A DNA stretch of 64,000 bases from Mesodorylaimus sp. YZB2_4 (lineage: Eukaryota > Nematoda > Enoplea > Dorylaimida > Dorylaimidae). The position numbers were made by a program, and so were the translations under genes. Location of the stretch: contig JASANH010001412.1 in the NCBI GenBank assembly GCA_030248295.1, positions 62,001-126,000 of the forward strand, written 5' to 3'. Shown in pieces: positions 1-12,983 of this stretch (position 1 is the stretch's first letter; each line of letters begins with the position of its first letter). Under the pieces are notes generated by a model. That model had not been told where the DNA came from. It searched no databases and was given only the letters and a program-made list of their open reading frames with translations.

Positions 1-3000
1 TCTTGCGTGTCCACACCAAATTTCATTGATTTTGGCTGCGTGATTCGCGATTTATAGCAAAAAAAGTAAGCGTAGGATTTTCGCCCGCCCCTAGTGCGAG
101 TGGAGCACGGCGGAAAAAGAATTCGTAAAATCCTCTAGTGTAACTTAATCTGGTGTAAAGCGAAATTTGATTGCTCTACGACATCAGGCTGTTGGGATAT
201 CATTGTTGGTGGAACGTACCACGTGAGGGACGCTACAGCGCCCCATCGATAAACGGTAGAAGTGCATCATATTCTTTGATTTTTGTCATTTTTGTAAAGA
301 ACTTGGCAGATTTCACAAAAAACCAAATTTTTAGCAATAATAAAGGAAATGATTAAAAGTTTTACATTTAGTAAATAGTTAGGGACAATGCTGACGAAGC
401 ATTGAACATAGAGAACATTATTTAGGACTAAGTTTATTTGTTCATCCGATGGGGATGTGTGGGGCGCCGTAGCGGACTGGTCAATATTTGTTGTATCCCT
501 CGTCGAGCTTGGCACGTTTTGTTGTGAGTGGTCGAAACGTGGATTGAGCGGGGCCCTGGCCAGCGTTGCCTGCTTCTGAGGTCCATGTACACTGAATCGT
601 GCCACCCCGTCCCTTACCCTTACACCTGTTGATTAAACTTACTGCGTCAGGGAGGTGCCACCGATGATGACTGGTGTTCGTCATTTCCGCGTTCCTCTCC
701 AGCCAAGCTGCTGTCTGTACACGTTGGTCTGTGCTCCTTCGACACTGTTTTCGAGTGGCTTGGTGGGCTATATTTGGAGTCGCATTCTACCCTACCGGGA
801 ATAGTTACCATTTACGCGGATTAGGTGTTGCAGGCGCGATTAGATCAGATGGCTCGAAGGTGAGAAGGAAAATGCTTATGTACGATTGGCGCAGTTGGTG
901 TTCTTCTCGTCCACATGATCAATTAATGCTGATAAAGGACAAACGCGTCAGGTTCTGCTCATGCGACAGTCACGATCCCGAGGTTACGCAATGTGCCCAG
1001 TAGAAAATACCAGGTACGACACTCTGTCAAGAAAATTCAGCCAATAAAATGAGTGTCCTCGGGATAGCGTCTGACTATTCATTCGCCAGAAAATGTCCTA
1101 TGCTTTAACATGGGGGCGTCACGAGCGCCACCTATCGGAGGTCTTGTATGGCTATCTAACACATCGACATTGGCTAGAAAGCAATTGTTATTCCAAAACC
1201 GATTTCCAGATCTTGGTTTCCTTGAGTTGATTGTTCCCAGTGCTGCTCTTGCGTCTGCTTGGTTCCTCTTCATGGCCTTTTCCCATGCCTAAAAAGTTGT
1301 GGTGTTGAAGACGTTATTGGAGACTTCGCGAATAATCTACACTTTTTCCGCCGTCACTATTTTCATCAAATTGTGTTTTGCTGTACTGTATTTGTCCTTA
1401 GACACTAATTTGCTATTTTTAATTTGAAGTCGAGTCGCCTACTGTCCACTTACGACCACAATGTTTTTAAATCTTCTAGCGATTGTGTCGCCCACCTACT
1501 TTTGCCTGCACCGATTGCCTTTATTTGTGTCGCCTTTTCGCCCATGCAAATATTTTTGCTTTTAAGAAATCCTAATGTTTTGAAGAGAAATAAGCCAACT
1601 GCTGCAATTTCTCAATTCCACTTAATCGTCTCTGGAATGCAGCACATATTATTTACGGAGAAAATAGGACGTAGTTTGAATATTTGCTGGCCCGGGGGGG
1701 GGGGGGGGTAAACGGTTTAATAAATTGGAGCCATAATTATGTGTTAATATCAGTGATAGAAGGTCACAGACCAAATTCAAGGATTAGGTGCTTGACAGAA
1801 ACTGTAAGCAGGACCCGTTTGAGATGTTTCACTTAGTCAATTTATGCACTTACTGGCCTCTGATTTACGTTCTGATCAGTAGATAAGGTCGAATCGAAAT
1901 TCCCCACAGTACTACGAATGACATGTCTTCAAAAATCAACTAAATTGGCGAGCTCTGAAAAAATGAGTCTCTGAGAATGTCTACACCTCCATTGTATTAA
2001 AGTTGGATAATGTAGATTATTTTTACCAGAAGGACCTGAATTCGCTGACTCTGGCTTCCAAATTGGCCCGAATGTTAGCCTGGTCCATTTGAAATCAGAT
2101 AAGGCCAGGACCTACAGCACAGCGCATAAAATGGTACACACAGGTCGGAGCTCTGTATCCTAAGTATATCCTCGGCCATCAACTGAGCGCATATGTATTT
2201 TAAACAAACGAAAAAAGCTGACCTTTACAAAAATTATTGTAACAGCTAGAGGGGGAACATGAACTTTAAGCAGCGCCATAAGTCGAGCGCTATTTATTTT
2301 ATTCCCTTCATTTTCACAAATACTTTTAATTGGACCAATAATTAATGAGCGGACCGACGTAATTGCCTTTTGTAAGCTCCGCCCACAAAACTTGACAGAA
2401 ACATTTCGAATGCTTGTGTATGTCGCAAACTGCAGTAGAAGTTTTGCTCGCGTGATCAAAATAATTTCGAAATTAGAGGTCTAACCAGACTGCCTTTTTT
2501 CAGTCCCTAAACACTATACGTAATAAATGTGACGATATACAAAACTTTTGTTTCATTTCTCTATTTTCTGTCTCCCTGTTTTCAAGGTCAGTGATCATGG
2601 AATCTTTTGCCACCGAGAAATTCTTTCGTCAGCCATATTCACTCAGCTTTCCTGAGAGATAGTGTAGCAGCCCTCGACACACATTACCTGACTATTCACA
2701 TGCTTTTTAGGAAATTTTTTCGTCGGAGGTAGTTTTTTAGGAATTTTCAAAATCTTATTTATATTCTTGAGAACTGATATATCGAAGTGTTTTAAGTGAG
2801 GGCTTATAATCTTAAGAATCTGCCTCAAAAATGAGGCTTTACATTATCGTGGGTGACGATAGTCCGGCTCTGCGCGTTTCTGACGGAAAGTACTCGGCCT
2901 TGTTTTTTGGTGCAGTTTTATGTAAGGTGCTTTGTTTGCTTTCCCCTTTGTTCTCTGACACTTTGGAGTTTTTGAGTGCAGCATATGATCATGGCTTTTA

Positions 3001-4714
3001 TTCAATTATTTCACTGTGACTTGCATTTGTGCCCGCGCCCACGATCTCATTAGATCCTTATTAGCTGGACACTGGAGCATCCCGACTCCCTGCCACATCT
3101 CCTGTCGGGCAGCCCTCGATGTTCTCCTCGGATAGGGTTTCAATTATTCTTTACACGAAGACTGCTAACTGCTCCTGCCCACACACCTATCCTCTCGTCG
3201 AGTCGCTCAGTCGTTGTCTTATCACTGTCCGCATAACGGTGCGATACGAGACCGGATTTGCGTGCTCTCGTGCTCATGAAAGGTCTCGTTGACGCTGGGG
3301 GGGGGGGCATAATATCGTGTCCGTTATGTAGCCTGTCACATCCACTCAGTCCCAACTCGGGTGGTCGGTTGTGCGTGACGAATTGTTGGAAGGCTCACCT
3401 CGCCTGGCTACCAACTAATCGGTAAGCCCTCGTTTCGTATGCGTCTTGAGCGGCATATGTCAAAGGAGATCGATCCAATTAGGAGTGCAACACAGATGCG
3501 CGCATGCGACAACTTACTGCTAGGCTGTCATTGGATCCTAGCTGCGACTCGAAATGCCATGCTCGCCCTACTCATCAAGTAAGCGGGTCATAGCCTTAGC
3601 GAGGAGCAGTCTCTCCTGTCATCCTCAGCCAACTAGTGCGTCCGCCACGAGATTGAATAATGTCATAAAAGAGACTCTGACGGGTCAGGCCAAGGCGGTC
3701 AGGCTAATTTCACCCGCGAGCCTTTGGTTCAGTGCAGAGTTGGCGAGGAGGAAGAAAAAAAACCGTTCTTTTAAGTAGCCTTGGAAAAAAATGTGCGAAC
3801 CTTTTCCTAGCTGCTTGCCATTTTATCAATAATCTCATTCAAAATTGCAGATGGTGAGATTTTATTCTGGGAGTCGTGGGGTTTTTCTTTTTGATGGATT
3901 TTGTCAGTGGTGAGGAATAGCATTGTAAGCATTTGATTTTGAGACAGTTTATGCAAATTCGCGGGAAATTTAAAATTTTGTTACCTATTATACGACGCGT
4001 AGGAACTTTTTTTTGAAAAAAAGACGAGCTCGCCTTCCTTCTTCCGTTTGTTATTTTCTACGGCTCGAAGTTCTACGAATGCGGATGCGAACAGGTGCGC
4101 CATACTGTCGAAAATGGGTTATGCAGAAACACTTCCCTTTCTTGTCTTTTTTATTTATCTAACCTACTTTTCATCGCGCGCCACTAAACAGAAAAAGAAA
4201 TGGAATGGAAAAAGTATCCGTGGCTTGGGCAAGCGGGGTGACAAGAGCCGATTTCAAAACCGATTTATCAACTGCCGTGTTTTGCTGGTTCGCACCAAAC
4301 GGGTTGATTTGGGCATTTTGGCTGCAGTTGCGCGGCACATTACTCGTTCTTCTGCATTCCAACCCATCACGACGACCCGTTCTCGACAACTTTTTCTAAA
4401 TTAACGTTATATATGCCATGCCAGTCAGCCCTGAATGCGTATAGGTTCGTCTTTGTCAGTCATCTCAGGCTCGTTTTTAATTATTCTCGCTCAGGTCGCA
4501 ATCTGACGATACATTTGTTGGGATTCTGTTTTATGCCACAGCAGTTTGGACAGAAAATTCCACATTTTCAAACTGATCATCATAGTCCACTTTGCGAGTG
4601 CGAGTCTGCGTGACTTGTGAACATTTTTTCGCATCGTGTCCGCAAATCAGCCGAAGTCGAAGCCATTCGAGTCTTTCAACCATTAGTTTGACAGTAGAAC
4701 AGGCGTGTCCAGAA
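1..4714. other. Intergenic sequence without a supported gene
   Basis: No reading frame here shows a recognisable domain, and the open frames present (about 60 to 120 codons) look like chance openings in both strands. The stretch contains a G15 run at 1694-1708 and a G11 run at 3297-3307. A distal promoter or 5' untranslated exon of the ETS gene that starts near 5.8 kb could lie here, but nothing visible fixes one. Confidence 0.5.
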
Positions 4715-4867
4715 TGGAAGCTGGGCACGTGCGCGAGAGTAGAAGCGAACTGGACCGATTGAGAATTACGTATGCGCAAGAACGAATCAACCGAGAGAGA
4801 GTTGAAGGGTGCTTGGAGGCGTGCAAGACCCGACTGATGGCAGCAAGCGCGCTACGTATTTTGGCAT
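4715..4867 (+). other. Possible orphan coiled-coil exon
   Basis: An open stretch of about 50 codons starting at an ATG at 4715 encodes a highly charged, helix-prone peptide with leucines and basic and acidic residues in a coiled-coil-like pattern (for example RSELDRLRITYAQERINRE), ending at a TAG at 4865-4867. A possible acceptor (GTTTGACAG) lies just upstream, near 4692. It resembles in general style the N-terminal coiled coil of cytoskeletal regulators, but no family can be named. It could equally be a chance open frame. No neighbouring exon was found to join it to. Confidence 0.2.
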
Positions 4868-5810
4868 AGTTACTTCTAGTCCACTGCGTTGTCGGTGCTG
4901 GCGAGCTGGAACTGCCACCCGAGTTTACAGCAGGTAGCGCTAAACTGCAAGGCTTTTTCTTCCTATCATTACCGAGAAGCTTTCGGTGCAATTTATTTAT
5001 TTTTCTTCGGGAAACTTTAGAATATTGCGAGAATGATTGCCTGTAATTTTCAAACGTTCTGTCGAGAATAATAAGAGTGGAATAGTGAATGGATTTTTAA
5101 AAGGCTTTGATAAAGTACTGGACAAATAGCTGGCATTCGATTACAGTGTGGTAAATTTTTTGAGAAGAGAAACCAACAAGGTTTTTGTTACTAAAAGTCA
5201 GAATATTTGGAGTTGCAGATTGTAGAATTTATTCGTCGCACTCATTCTTTTTCTTCCGACTGCTTGTTGCGGTGCTTGAGATAAAGAAACTATGAGTATG
5301 AATTGCCCTTAGCTCTTGCTCGATTCGAGTATCAGCTTTGGGATTTTATCTTTCGGGCATTAATCTCATGCATTTGTGGGATCACTATGGTTTAAACATT
5401 ATGCTCCACCATTCGTTTTGACTTTAAACCGATTGTTGGCGCAAATTTTCCTTGTTGTTCAAATTCAAACTTGTCATGTAAATTATTTTATTGCAGTTTT
5501 TATGAAGTGCATGTTGTACGGGTTGCTAGGATTGGTGTCGAGAGTTGGAGGGATCGAAAGCGCGAGGTGTCTGGTCTGTGGGTGTGTCCGGTTGTTGATT
5601 AGCTAGAACATACTCGTCTCGTCTGTACTCGTACAGCTCTGATGGGTACCTCGTGAACTTTTTACGAGCATGATTCCGTTCTGTAAAGTCAGTTAAATCC
5701 GTTTTAAGCCAGTATAATGAGTATTGAAGCTTAAAAAATTAAAAATTGATTAGAAATATTGAATATCAAAAGACTTTTAATTCTAGGTGAACGCTGATGA
5801 TGACTCTTAC

Positions 5811-8800
5811 ATGGATCCGCGGGTTTGCCTGAGCCCGAACGTGCCAGTAACGAGTGAAGAGAGTGCGGCTTCAATGACACCAGCCACTGTGTCCTTGAAT
5901 CCTGCATTGTCGCAAGCGCCTTTGGTCAACGTGTGTGGTATTGGTGGTGTGGCGAGCAGCACTGGTCTTGTCCACAGCCATTTCAGTGTTAGCAGTGGCA
6001 ACGGCGGAAACGGGAGCGGAAGCGGGACGAGCAACATGGGCTCCGCTGGCGGCTATATGGATCTCAGTCCGGTCATATTGGACCGTCTAGGGCCGAGGAT
6101 CTTACGCGCTCATCCCTCAACGGCTCAACATAAACAAATACCACACAGTAAGTGCAGCAATTCTGGTGTACTAGCACTGGCTAACCAATTTTGACCCCCG
6201 CCGGTGAAAGTTGAGGACCCTATGCTGCAGTTAAAGGTGTTTTTTATCGGTATCTCCCGATCCAATCAAAGTTTCACGAAATCCCGTCGTGGTTCCCGCC
6301 ATTTCCCGCCTGCTGGGGTCAAAAATCATCAAAATCCGTCAAATGGTGCTCAATTGGCGCCAAAAAACCCTCCCTGAAGTATATAGACTTTGCTTGAAAC
6401 GTTAGTAGGTACCGTATTTTTGGAGGGCAGGGATCTTCGAGCACAGCCATCGTACAGTTGCTGCTTGATGTCACTAACAGGGTGATCAGCGAGGGTACAA
6501 AAAACCATTGACACAGAATCCTGCTTTTTTTGAACGTATTGATAAGGATCGGTCAGATACCCACTGATTTTTGCGCAGCGCTGCTTGGACGCATCAAGCA
6601 TGAAGAGCCTATATTGGTGCAAAATAATTGATCAGATGCTTTTATGTTGCTGAAAATCCAATCGCTCACTTTTTGCTGAACTTAAAAAGATACTGTACTT
6701 ATCTTTTTCTAAAATGCAATAATGCTGTCTGGTTCGCTAGAACTTTTCGCTGATTAAAAGTCGGATAATGCCGACTTCATTTGCCAAAAGATACATATTT
6801 TAGAGATTTATAATTTTAAATGAAATGTGTTGTAGACGATCGAATCGATATTGAAGCATTTCGATTAAAAGATCCGCAAGAATGGAATATGGACGATGTA
6901 ATCGGATGGATGATATCGGTAGCAAAGAAATACCAAATTCCGGTGGAGGAAATGAATATGCATCGTTTTGCCAATTGTACGGGCACATTTTTGACTTTAA
7001 TGAATCAACAAAATTTCCTTGACCGCGATCACACGTACGGTTATTTATTGCATGCTGAATTCCGCAAGTTGGTTGGAGGTAAGTTGCTGGTCCGAAAAGT
7101 ACGTACTGCCTGTGCTGTCGGATACGAAAGCTCAGCTGGGTTACTTAATTGAAGAAAAGTCTGGAGCAGCAGCTATAAAATTATACTCATTAATAATGCA
7201 GGACGCAGGGAACTATTCAGCGCCTGAGGTTTGTTAGATTCATTTGAATCTGCAACAAAAAATTTTTTCGCTTGTCCTGAGCGAAGCCTCGCAGGAGGTC
7301 CACACAAGGAGGCGCCAGTGTGGGCAGGCAGGTCCCTCTGAACTAAAAGCCAAACCACGTGCAGGGTCTTGCAGTGCGTACGTAAGACGAGCGCCCCCGC
7401 GGAGTATCTTGACAAAGGATACATGGTGGGGCAATGGGGTTCACTTGTTCGGCACCCCATGATATCTAAATCGTGGGTGCACCTTAACCATGCATCACCA
7501 CTCCCCTCGGCGGGCACTAACGAACCATCGTCCGTGCATATTCAATTTGTTTCCAGTCCTAGGATTCGAAATAATAATTGACCCCTATATTACTGGGTAC
7601 ATATTTGAAGAAAATATGCAATATGGCTTTGTGGGATGCACGGTACCTAAAAGAGGAGTGAACCGGATTCAAGAAGCCATTATTGCTTCACCAGAAATCT
7701 ATGAAAACAAACGTGATTTCTCTTATGTATAAATTAGAAGATGTCAAGACCAGGTCCATGCTTTGAGCAAACTTACGATAAGTAGGGCGTGGTGTCAATC
7801 AGTGCTGGTGATGGTGAGCATCCTTTGTAGGAAATTTGTAGCTGCTAGAAAGCGGGTGATTTTCTGCTGAAAATATAGATTGCAAAGTTCAAACGAATAT
7901 ACACACTCAGTTTTGTCAAACAGAAAAACCATTTCGTATATTCTTATAAATCGTTTCAGATGAATCAAATTTCTTGGATGAATGGATGCGAGCGTATCGC
8001 GAAGATGCGATGAACGCGACGATCTTGAATACGGCCGCTGCCTCATTACCATCCACTTCGCGTATGGCGATGTCGAATGCGATAAGTTCTCACTCGGCGG
8101 CCGCATCTCTTCTTTTACCTTCCGTCGCTTCTACCTCATCGCCTTTTTTGACCGCTGGCGTGGTTAATGCTCGAATCGCCGCCGCAGCAGCAGCAGCGGC
8201 AGCGGCGGCTGCTGCTGCCCAAGCTGCTGTTGCTTCGTCGGCTGGAGCGCAGTACGACCAGCAGCCATCAACGTCGAGACGTCACGATTGCGCCCCGTCC
8301 ACATCCGCCTCCACGGATTTGTGCCGCAGTGGAGACAGTTCACAATTGAGACGTGAATCCGTGATCAAATCGACGGGTATGTCAGTGCAAAGTGTTGGGA
8401 TCATCAGTGCAGTCGTTGGGCACCCTATCAAGTCCAGATATGTTGCTCTAGATTTCTAGCTTGGCGCATTATGGCAATCTGGGGGAAGGGAGATACGCTC
8501 TCGCAAAAACGCCTAAGCTGTCCCAGACTTCTACCCCTCAACGGAGTGAGCAAAATAAGCGAATTTTGTGCGAGGTTTCAAGCACCTGCAAGGTTTCTTC
8601 TTGCTTGAAAGATGCGTAAGAAACTTGCGACAGCCCGGCGAGATTGTGCAACTTCTAAGCCTCCTAGATCTGACAATTGAAATGCCTCGGTGTACTAAAA
8701 ATATAGTCTTAGCAGTCGCATCGATTTCGACTGATTTACATATTGTTTACAGCACACCATTTTTTAGGTTTATCGCCATTGCCTCGTCCGGGCGCCAATT

Positions 8801-11800
8801 CGCTCGCGTTCGGCGCTTCTGCTGCTGTTGCTCAGGCTACGACGTCCGGGATGGCCAGGACCATAAAAGATATGAAGAGGGAACTGCTAGGTGGAATCGG
8901 AGAAGGACCGTCCTATAGGACAGATGGTAAGTATGTCTGGGTTTACTGCTCGTTTGGGATCACAATCAGGATGCTCTCCAGATTTGTGATTACAACCTTC
9001 TGCCAGTGAGCTTTGGCGAGTGGGACAAAATGATCTACACTCTCCACTGGCTGAGAGACGTCAACCCCTCGGGTTGATGTTTCAGCCAGAGGTATAGTCG
9101 TCGTAATTCAATTATTCTGGCTTCAGTCGGAGTTTTTGTCCTGCCGACTTCGGTCAGCCACATTCTCTCCTACGCCTGCCTGGCTTGGTTGCAGTGACCT
9201 TGCAATTTCGGACCATGACTGACAATGAGCTTGATTTCTCGCACCAGATGCCTCTATAAATTCTGGATCCAACGTTTCAAGTCTGGCTTGGAAACCTCCA
9301 AATTTCTTCTGATATGCCGAGCCAACAGTTCTTTACTTTGACATAATCAGACCTCCGTTCCCGCTGTCAACCAAGCTATGTTGGTGTGGCCAGATGTGTT
9401 ATGCATTGCTTACTACCACTCACCAGTCAGAATGAGAGTGATCCTGAACGAGCACAGGCAGCGTTGGGCATGATCCTGGTTTGCATCGTAATGCGCATGA
9501 GCCGCAGACTGCATTTGTGCAGATGATGTCTCAAAGAACGAGGCTGGGTATCCCCTGTGTTTTGAGTCTTATCTTTGTCAGTCAAGGAATGCCATAAATC
9601 CTCGCTCGTTATTTCGGAGATGTAGGATTTCAAAACGGACCCACCTCTGGGATATAAGTGAAGGGGATACCAGAAGTACCCATTAGTAGCCCTACACGCC
9701 AGTAGGTAGGCCCTAATTAGGGGTACTTTTGTTAACGATGACCATGAAAATAATTAAAGCAGGCGAAATAAAGAGAAACAGAGTGGGTGCACAAAACTGA
9801 TATATTTTGTATTGGGGGGGGGGGGGGGGGGGCTTAGGTATTCATGCATCACGTCAAGTTTTTACCCCCACGAATATAAGCGAGAAGGGATGTAGGATTG
9901 TAATTCCTCGTCTCCCTTTTAGGTAGCGAATTCTCCACGGGCTCAGTGAAGACATTGCCAGGCAAGATTATGAAGAAACCGAAGATTACAGACGCGTCGG
10001 GAAATGTACTGACGGCTAACGGCAAACCTAGGAAACGTTCTCAGCGTAAGTGCAACGAAATTTGTGCCCAATTATTTGAAATGATGATTTTCGATTTTAG
10101 ACACAAAAGGGAATAAACTGTGGGAATTTATACGGGACGCTTTACGAGATTCTTCTACGTGTCCGACTGTTGTCAGGTATGCTAGCAAGGCTCCTTTTGA
10201 TTTTTGTTGGGCTGGTGGCGTTGGAAAATACACCGCGGTTCCCCCCCCCCCCCCCCCCGGGCATCGACTTAGTGGAGAAACGACCAAGGGAACGTCTCAC
10301 ACTCAGATTGAGTGTAGGCTGAAACAAGTAATCGGTTAATCGATAGTCGCGTAATAATCGATGATCCCATTATCGATCCTCTTACCATTTCTGGGTGCAA
10401 AAATAGAGAAACTACGCCTTGGCACAAAAACTTTAGGAACTTAAAAAATTGTTTGTAGAATGTCGAGACCTCGTTCAGGAGCTCTATGATCTGTTTGACC
10501 TTTTGAGGTTCCTTTCGTATGAAATATTGGAAAAAGAAAATGCAGGATAAAATTCTTGGTCATATTTTCTTGCAAAAGTTCTGGCTTGGCATGCATCTTA
10601 CAATACATACGGATATGTTTTCTATCCCCGATATGTGTAGCACGTAATACGTAAAGAATAGATTCAGGGTTGTAACAGGAGTGGGTTTGTATTGCTGGAG
10701 GGAGTGACCACCGCGCCCAAACCAAAGGCAGCCTTCTGACCCGTGACCTGCTTCGTGGCTGAAACATCACCCAGACGGGTGGTGCAGAGAATTGATTACC
10801 AGACGATCCTCTACAGTATAGCGTGGGTGGTAAGGCACGTACTGTGTTTATAGCCATCATGGACACTCTGAAGCCATCCCCAGATAGTGGCCTCTCAGTT
10901 TGTGTCACTTGCAAGCCGCAACTTAAGTCATTTCTGTGCTGTCACTTTTCGAGCCCTAAATAGCGAAATAGATGTGTCTGTAACTTGAATGGGTTGGCGA
11001 AGTTGACTTTCAGCTCATAGCAGCGTCAATTCACGTGGTTCTGCTTCGTTTCAGGTGGGAAGACGAGCACGAAGGCGTATTTCGTATAGTCGAATCAGAA
11101 AAACTGGCTCGGTTGTGGGGTGAGAAAAAGAATAATCAAAAAATGACGTACGAGAAGCTGAGTCGTGCCATGAGGTGAGGTCGTGCACTGTTTTAATCAT
11201 TGTCATTTCGGCTCTTTTTCTTGTGCAGAGTGCGGCTAGCGGGGTGCACAACATTATCAACAGGCGGGTGCAGAGCACAAATAATAGATTTGAGGTCAAT
11301 AAAGGGCTGCAATTGCTATGGCAGGAATTACTTACGTCAATAGACGCATGGGTGGTGGGACAGGGATGAGGTAATGAAAGCACGCTTCTTTCCAGGACAT
11401 ACTATGAAAAGCAAATTCTCGTACCCGTACCCAAAACGGGTTTGTATCCTAAAAAGCTAGTCTACAAATTTGGTCCAAATGCGAACGGGTGGCAAAGAGG
11501 CGCGGCGCCAGTAAAACAGTGCTCGACATTAGTGGGAGTGGGAGGAGGTGCCTCGACGTCAGCATTCGTGTCGAGTGGCGTTGGTGCCGGTGCAAGAGTA
11601 AAAAAATGCACGCCTCACCATCTCTCTTCATCTTCTACTTCTTCAATAACAACCAACCAAATGGCAGCTTCTACTCCCTCTTCTCATCACTCCACACCAT
11701 TCGGCTCGCCTTCGCACCGCTATCCTCCCCCGTCGGGTTTGTCGGGCTTGGGCGTTCGAAAAAGGGACACTGACGATGGCTCGAGCGCACGACTGACGAG

Positions 11801-11975
11801 CAGGGACGGTAGCAGGGCTGCTGTGACTGTCTTGGAGAATATCAAACTGGAGGTCAATGACGACGAGGAATTGGAGGAGATCGATCGAGGCGGTGGACTG
11901 GTCATGGCTGAATCGGACGATGAAGAAGGCATGGACGAAATCGAACCTGGCATGAGCGACGATGATCAGGAATGA
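5811..11975 (+). CDS. ESE-type ETS transcription factor, PNT plus ETS domains (isoform a)
   Basis: Eight exons join with consistent phases: 5787-6147 (ATG at 5811), 6836-7078, 7960-8376, 8768-8926, 9923-10045, 10101-10176, 11055-11174 and 11396-11975, giving about 684 residues. Residues ~113-194 form a Pointed (SAM_PNT) domain (core [14 protein letters not shown]). A run of 14 alanines sits near residue 270. The ETS winged helix spans ~430-522: [11 protein letters not shown], then the recognition helix [11 protein letters not shown] with its two DNA-contacting arginines, then [12 protein letters not shown]. The last motif and the PNT-to-ETS order resemble vertebrate ELF3, ELF5 and EHF, so it should bind GGAA sites in the nucleus. 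The tail after the ETS domain is long and acidic ([16 protein letters not shown]). The acceptor TTCTAG ends 24 bases before the ATG, so a 5' untranslated exon or a spliced leader may join there. The exact start is the least certain part. Confidence 0.88.
9057..9190. repeat. Related interspersed repeat in ETS gene intron
   Basis: It carries GTCAACCCCTCGGGTTGATG and then TGCCGACTTCGGTCAGCC, ending CGCCTGCCTGGCTTGG. The order is the reverse complement of the modules at 29340-29710. A shorter piece (GTCCCGCTGACTTCGGTCGC) also appears near 19947. Confidence 0.5.
9814..9832. repeat. G19 homopolymer tract
   Basis: Nineteen consecutive G in an intron of the ETS gene. It is the longest of seven G or C runs of at least 11 in the window; the others are at 1694, 3297, 10243, 23297, 29732 and 50301. 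Confidence 0.95.
10241..10258. repeat. C18 homopolymer tract
   Basis: Eighteen consecutive C within the intron between the two exons that encode the start and middle of the ETS domain, about 65 bases after the donor at 10177. A run this close to a donor could affect splicing or be prone to length change. Confidence 0.95.
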
Positions 11976-12652
11976 TGGGTGGATGGTGCGCGACTCAGTT
12001 CATTACTAACAGTATTTCACTTTCTAAATGGCGGGAAATTTAAATGTATTCAAAATCAAAACTTCAGCAGCTGTCTTCTTTGCTACTTATAACCATCTAG
12101 TATGCCTGCTGTGGCCATTCTTCTTTCCGAATTCTTGGACGAGCTCTGACTGGTATGTTTCTTTTCTTTGCCATGTTTGGGTTATTATTAACAAACACGC
12201 CCATCTAATATATTTTTTCGTGGTTGAAAGTGATCAAGGCTATAAAAAGGGAGCACTTTTAGAGGGATTACCTCCGCTTCCTTTCTTCTGTTTTTTCAAT
12301 AATCCTCTTGAAATCTTTGCTAAAACACGAATCCTGGTGTCTTTTAGGCCGATCAATGTGAATGAGGGTTTTCCCCCCAATTATCTCATGCCGTTTGAAC
12401 CCGAAGTACTGTTTCTCATGATCAGCTTACGATTAGTGCGCTGTATAAATTTTTATAATAGCAAGACAGACGAGCTTTCGTTTGTTCCTCAACGTGGCGG
12501 AGTCGTGACCTGTCTCGACAGTTAGACCATGAGATGAATGCTTAAACTAAAATTATGAATCGACGCGACTTTGATTAGGCTTCTAATTTTTTTTGTGGAG
12601 ACTCGCTCATTTTGACAAAACAATTGCATAAAACAGCATGGTGTCCTTTCAG

Positions 12653-12983
12653 ATACTACTACAACACAAAAATCCTTCTGCCAGTCAGTGGTCGTCGTTT
12701 GGTTTACAAATTTGGTCCCAATGCGGTCAATTGGAGATTCTCCTCCTCCACGGTCCCCGACACCAAATCTGCAAGACCTCGTAGTGCTGACCCATCACCA
12801 TCAGCCTCCTTAGTGGCAGAAGATACTGATTTTGGTGAAGTACGCGATGGGTCATCAAGTGCTGTGCAAATGGTGGTAGAAGAGAGGGGGGATTTGTTAA
12901 CATCCACTGCCACCTCCACTGTGGGCCATGGTGGGCAGAGTGGGTTTGGTCATGAAGAAACGTATGAGGAGTTCAACGAATGA
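12653..12983 (+). CDS. Alternative last exon of the ETS gene (isoform b)
   Basis: After the acceptor CCTTTCAG, this exon continues from the exon ending at 11174 in the same phase as the 11396 exon. It encodes a second version of the end of the ETS domain: YYYNTKILLPVSGRRLVYKF followed by GPNAVNW. The resulting protein is about 601 residues with a different, shorter Ser/Thr-rich and acidic tail. Its loop length matches vertebrate ESE proteins better than isoform a, which has a few extra residues (KTGLYPKK). An AATAAA signal lies at 13176-13181. The two exons cannot both be used in one message because the first ends in a stop codon. The splice pattern is inferred from sequence and no transcript was seen. 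Confidence 0.82.
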
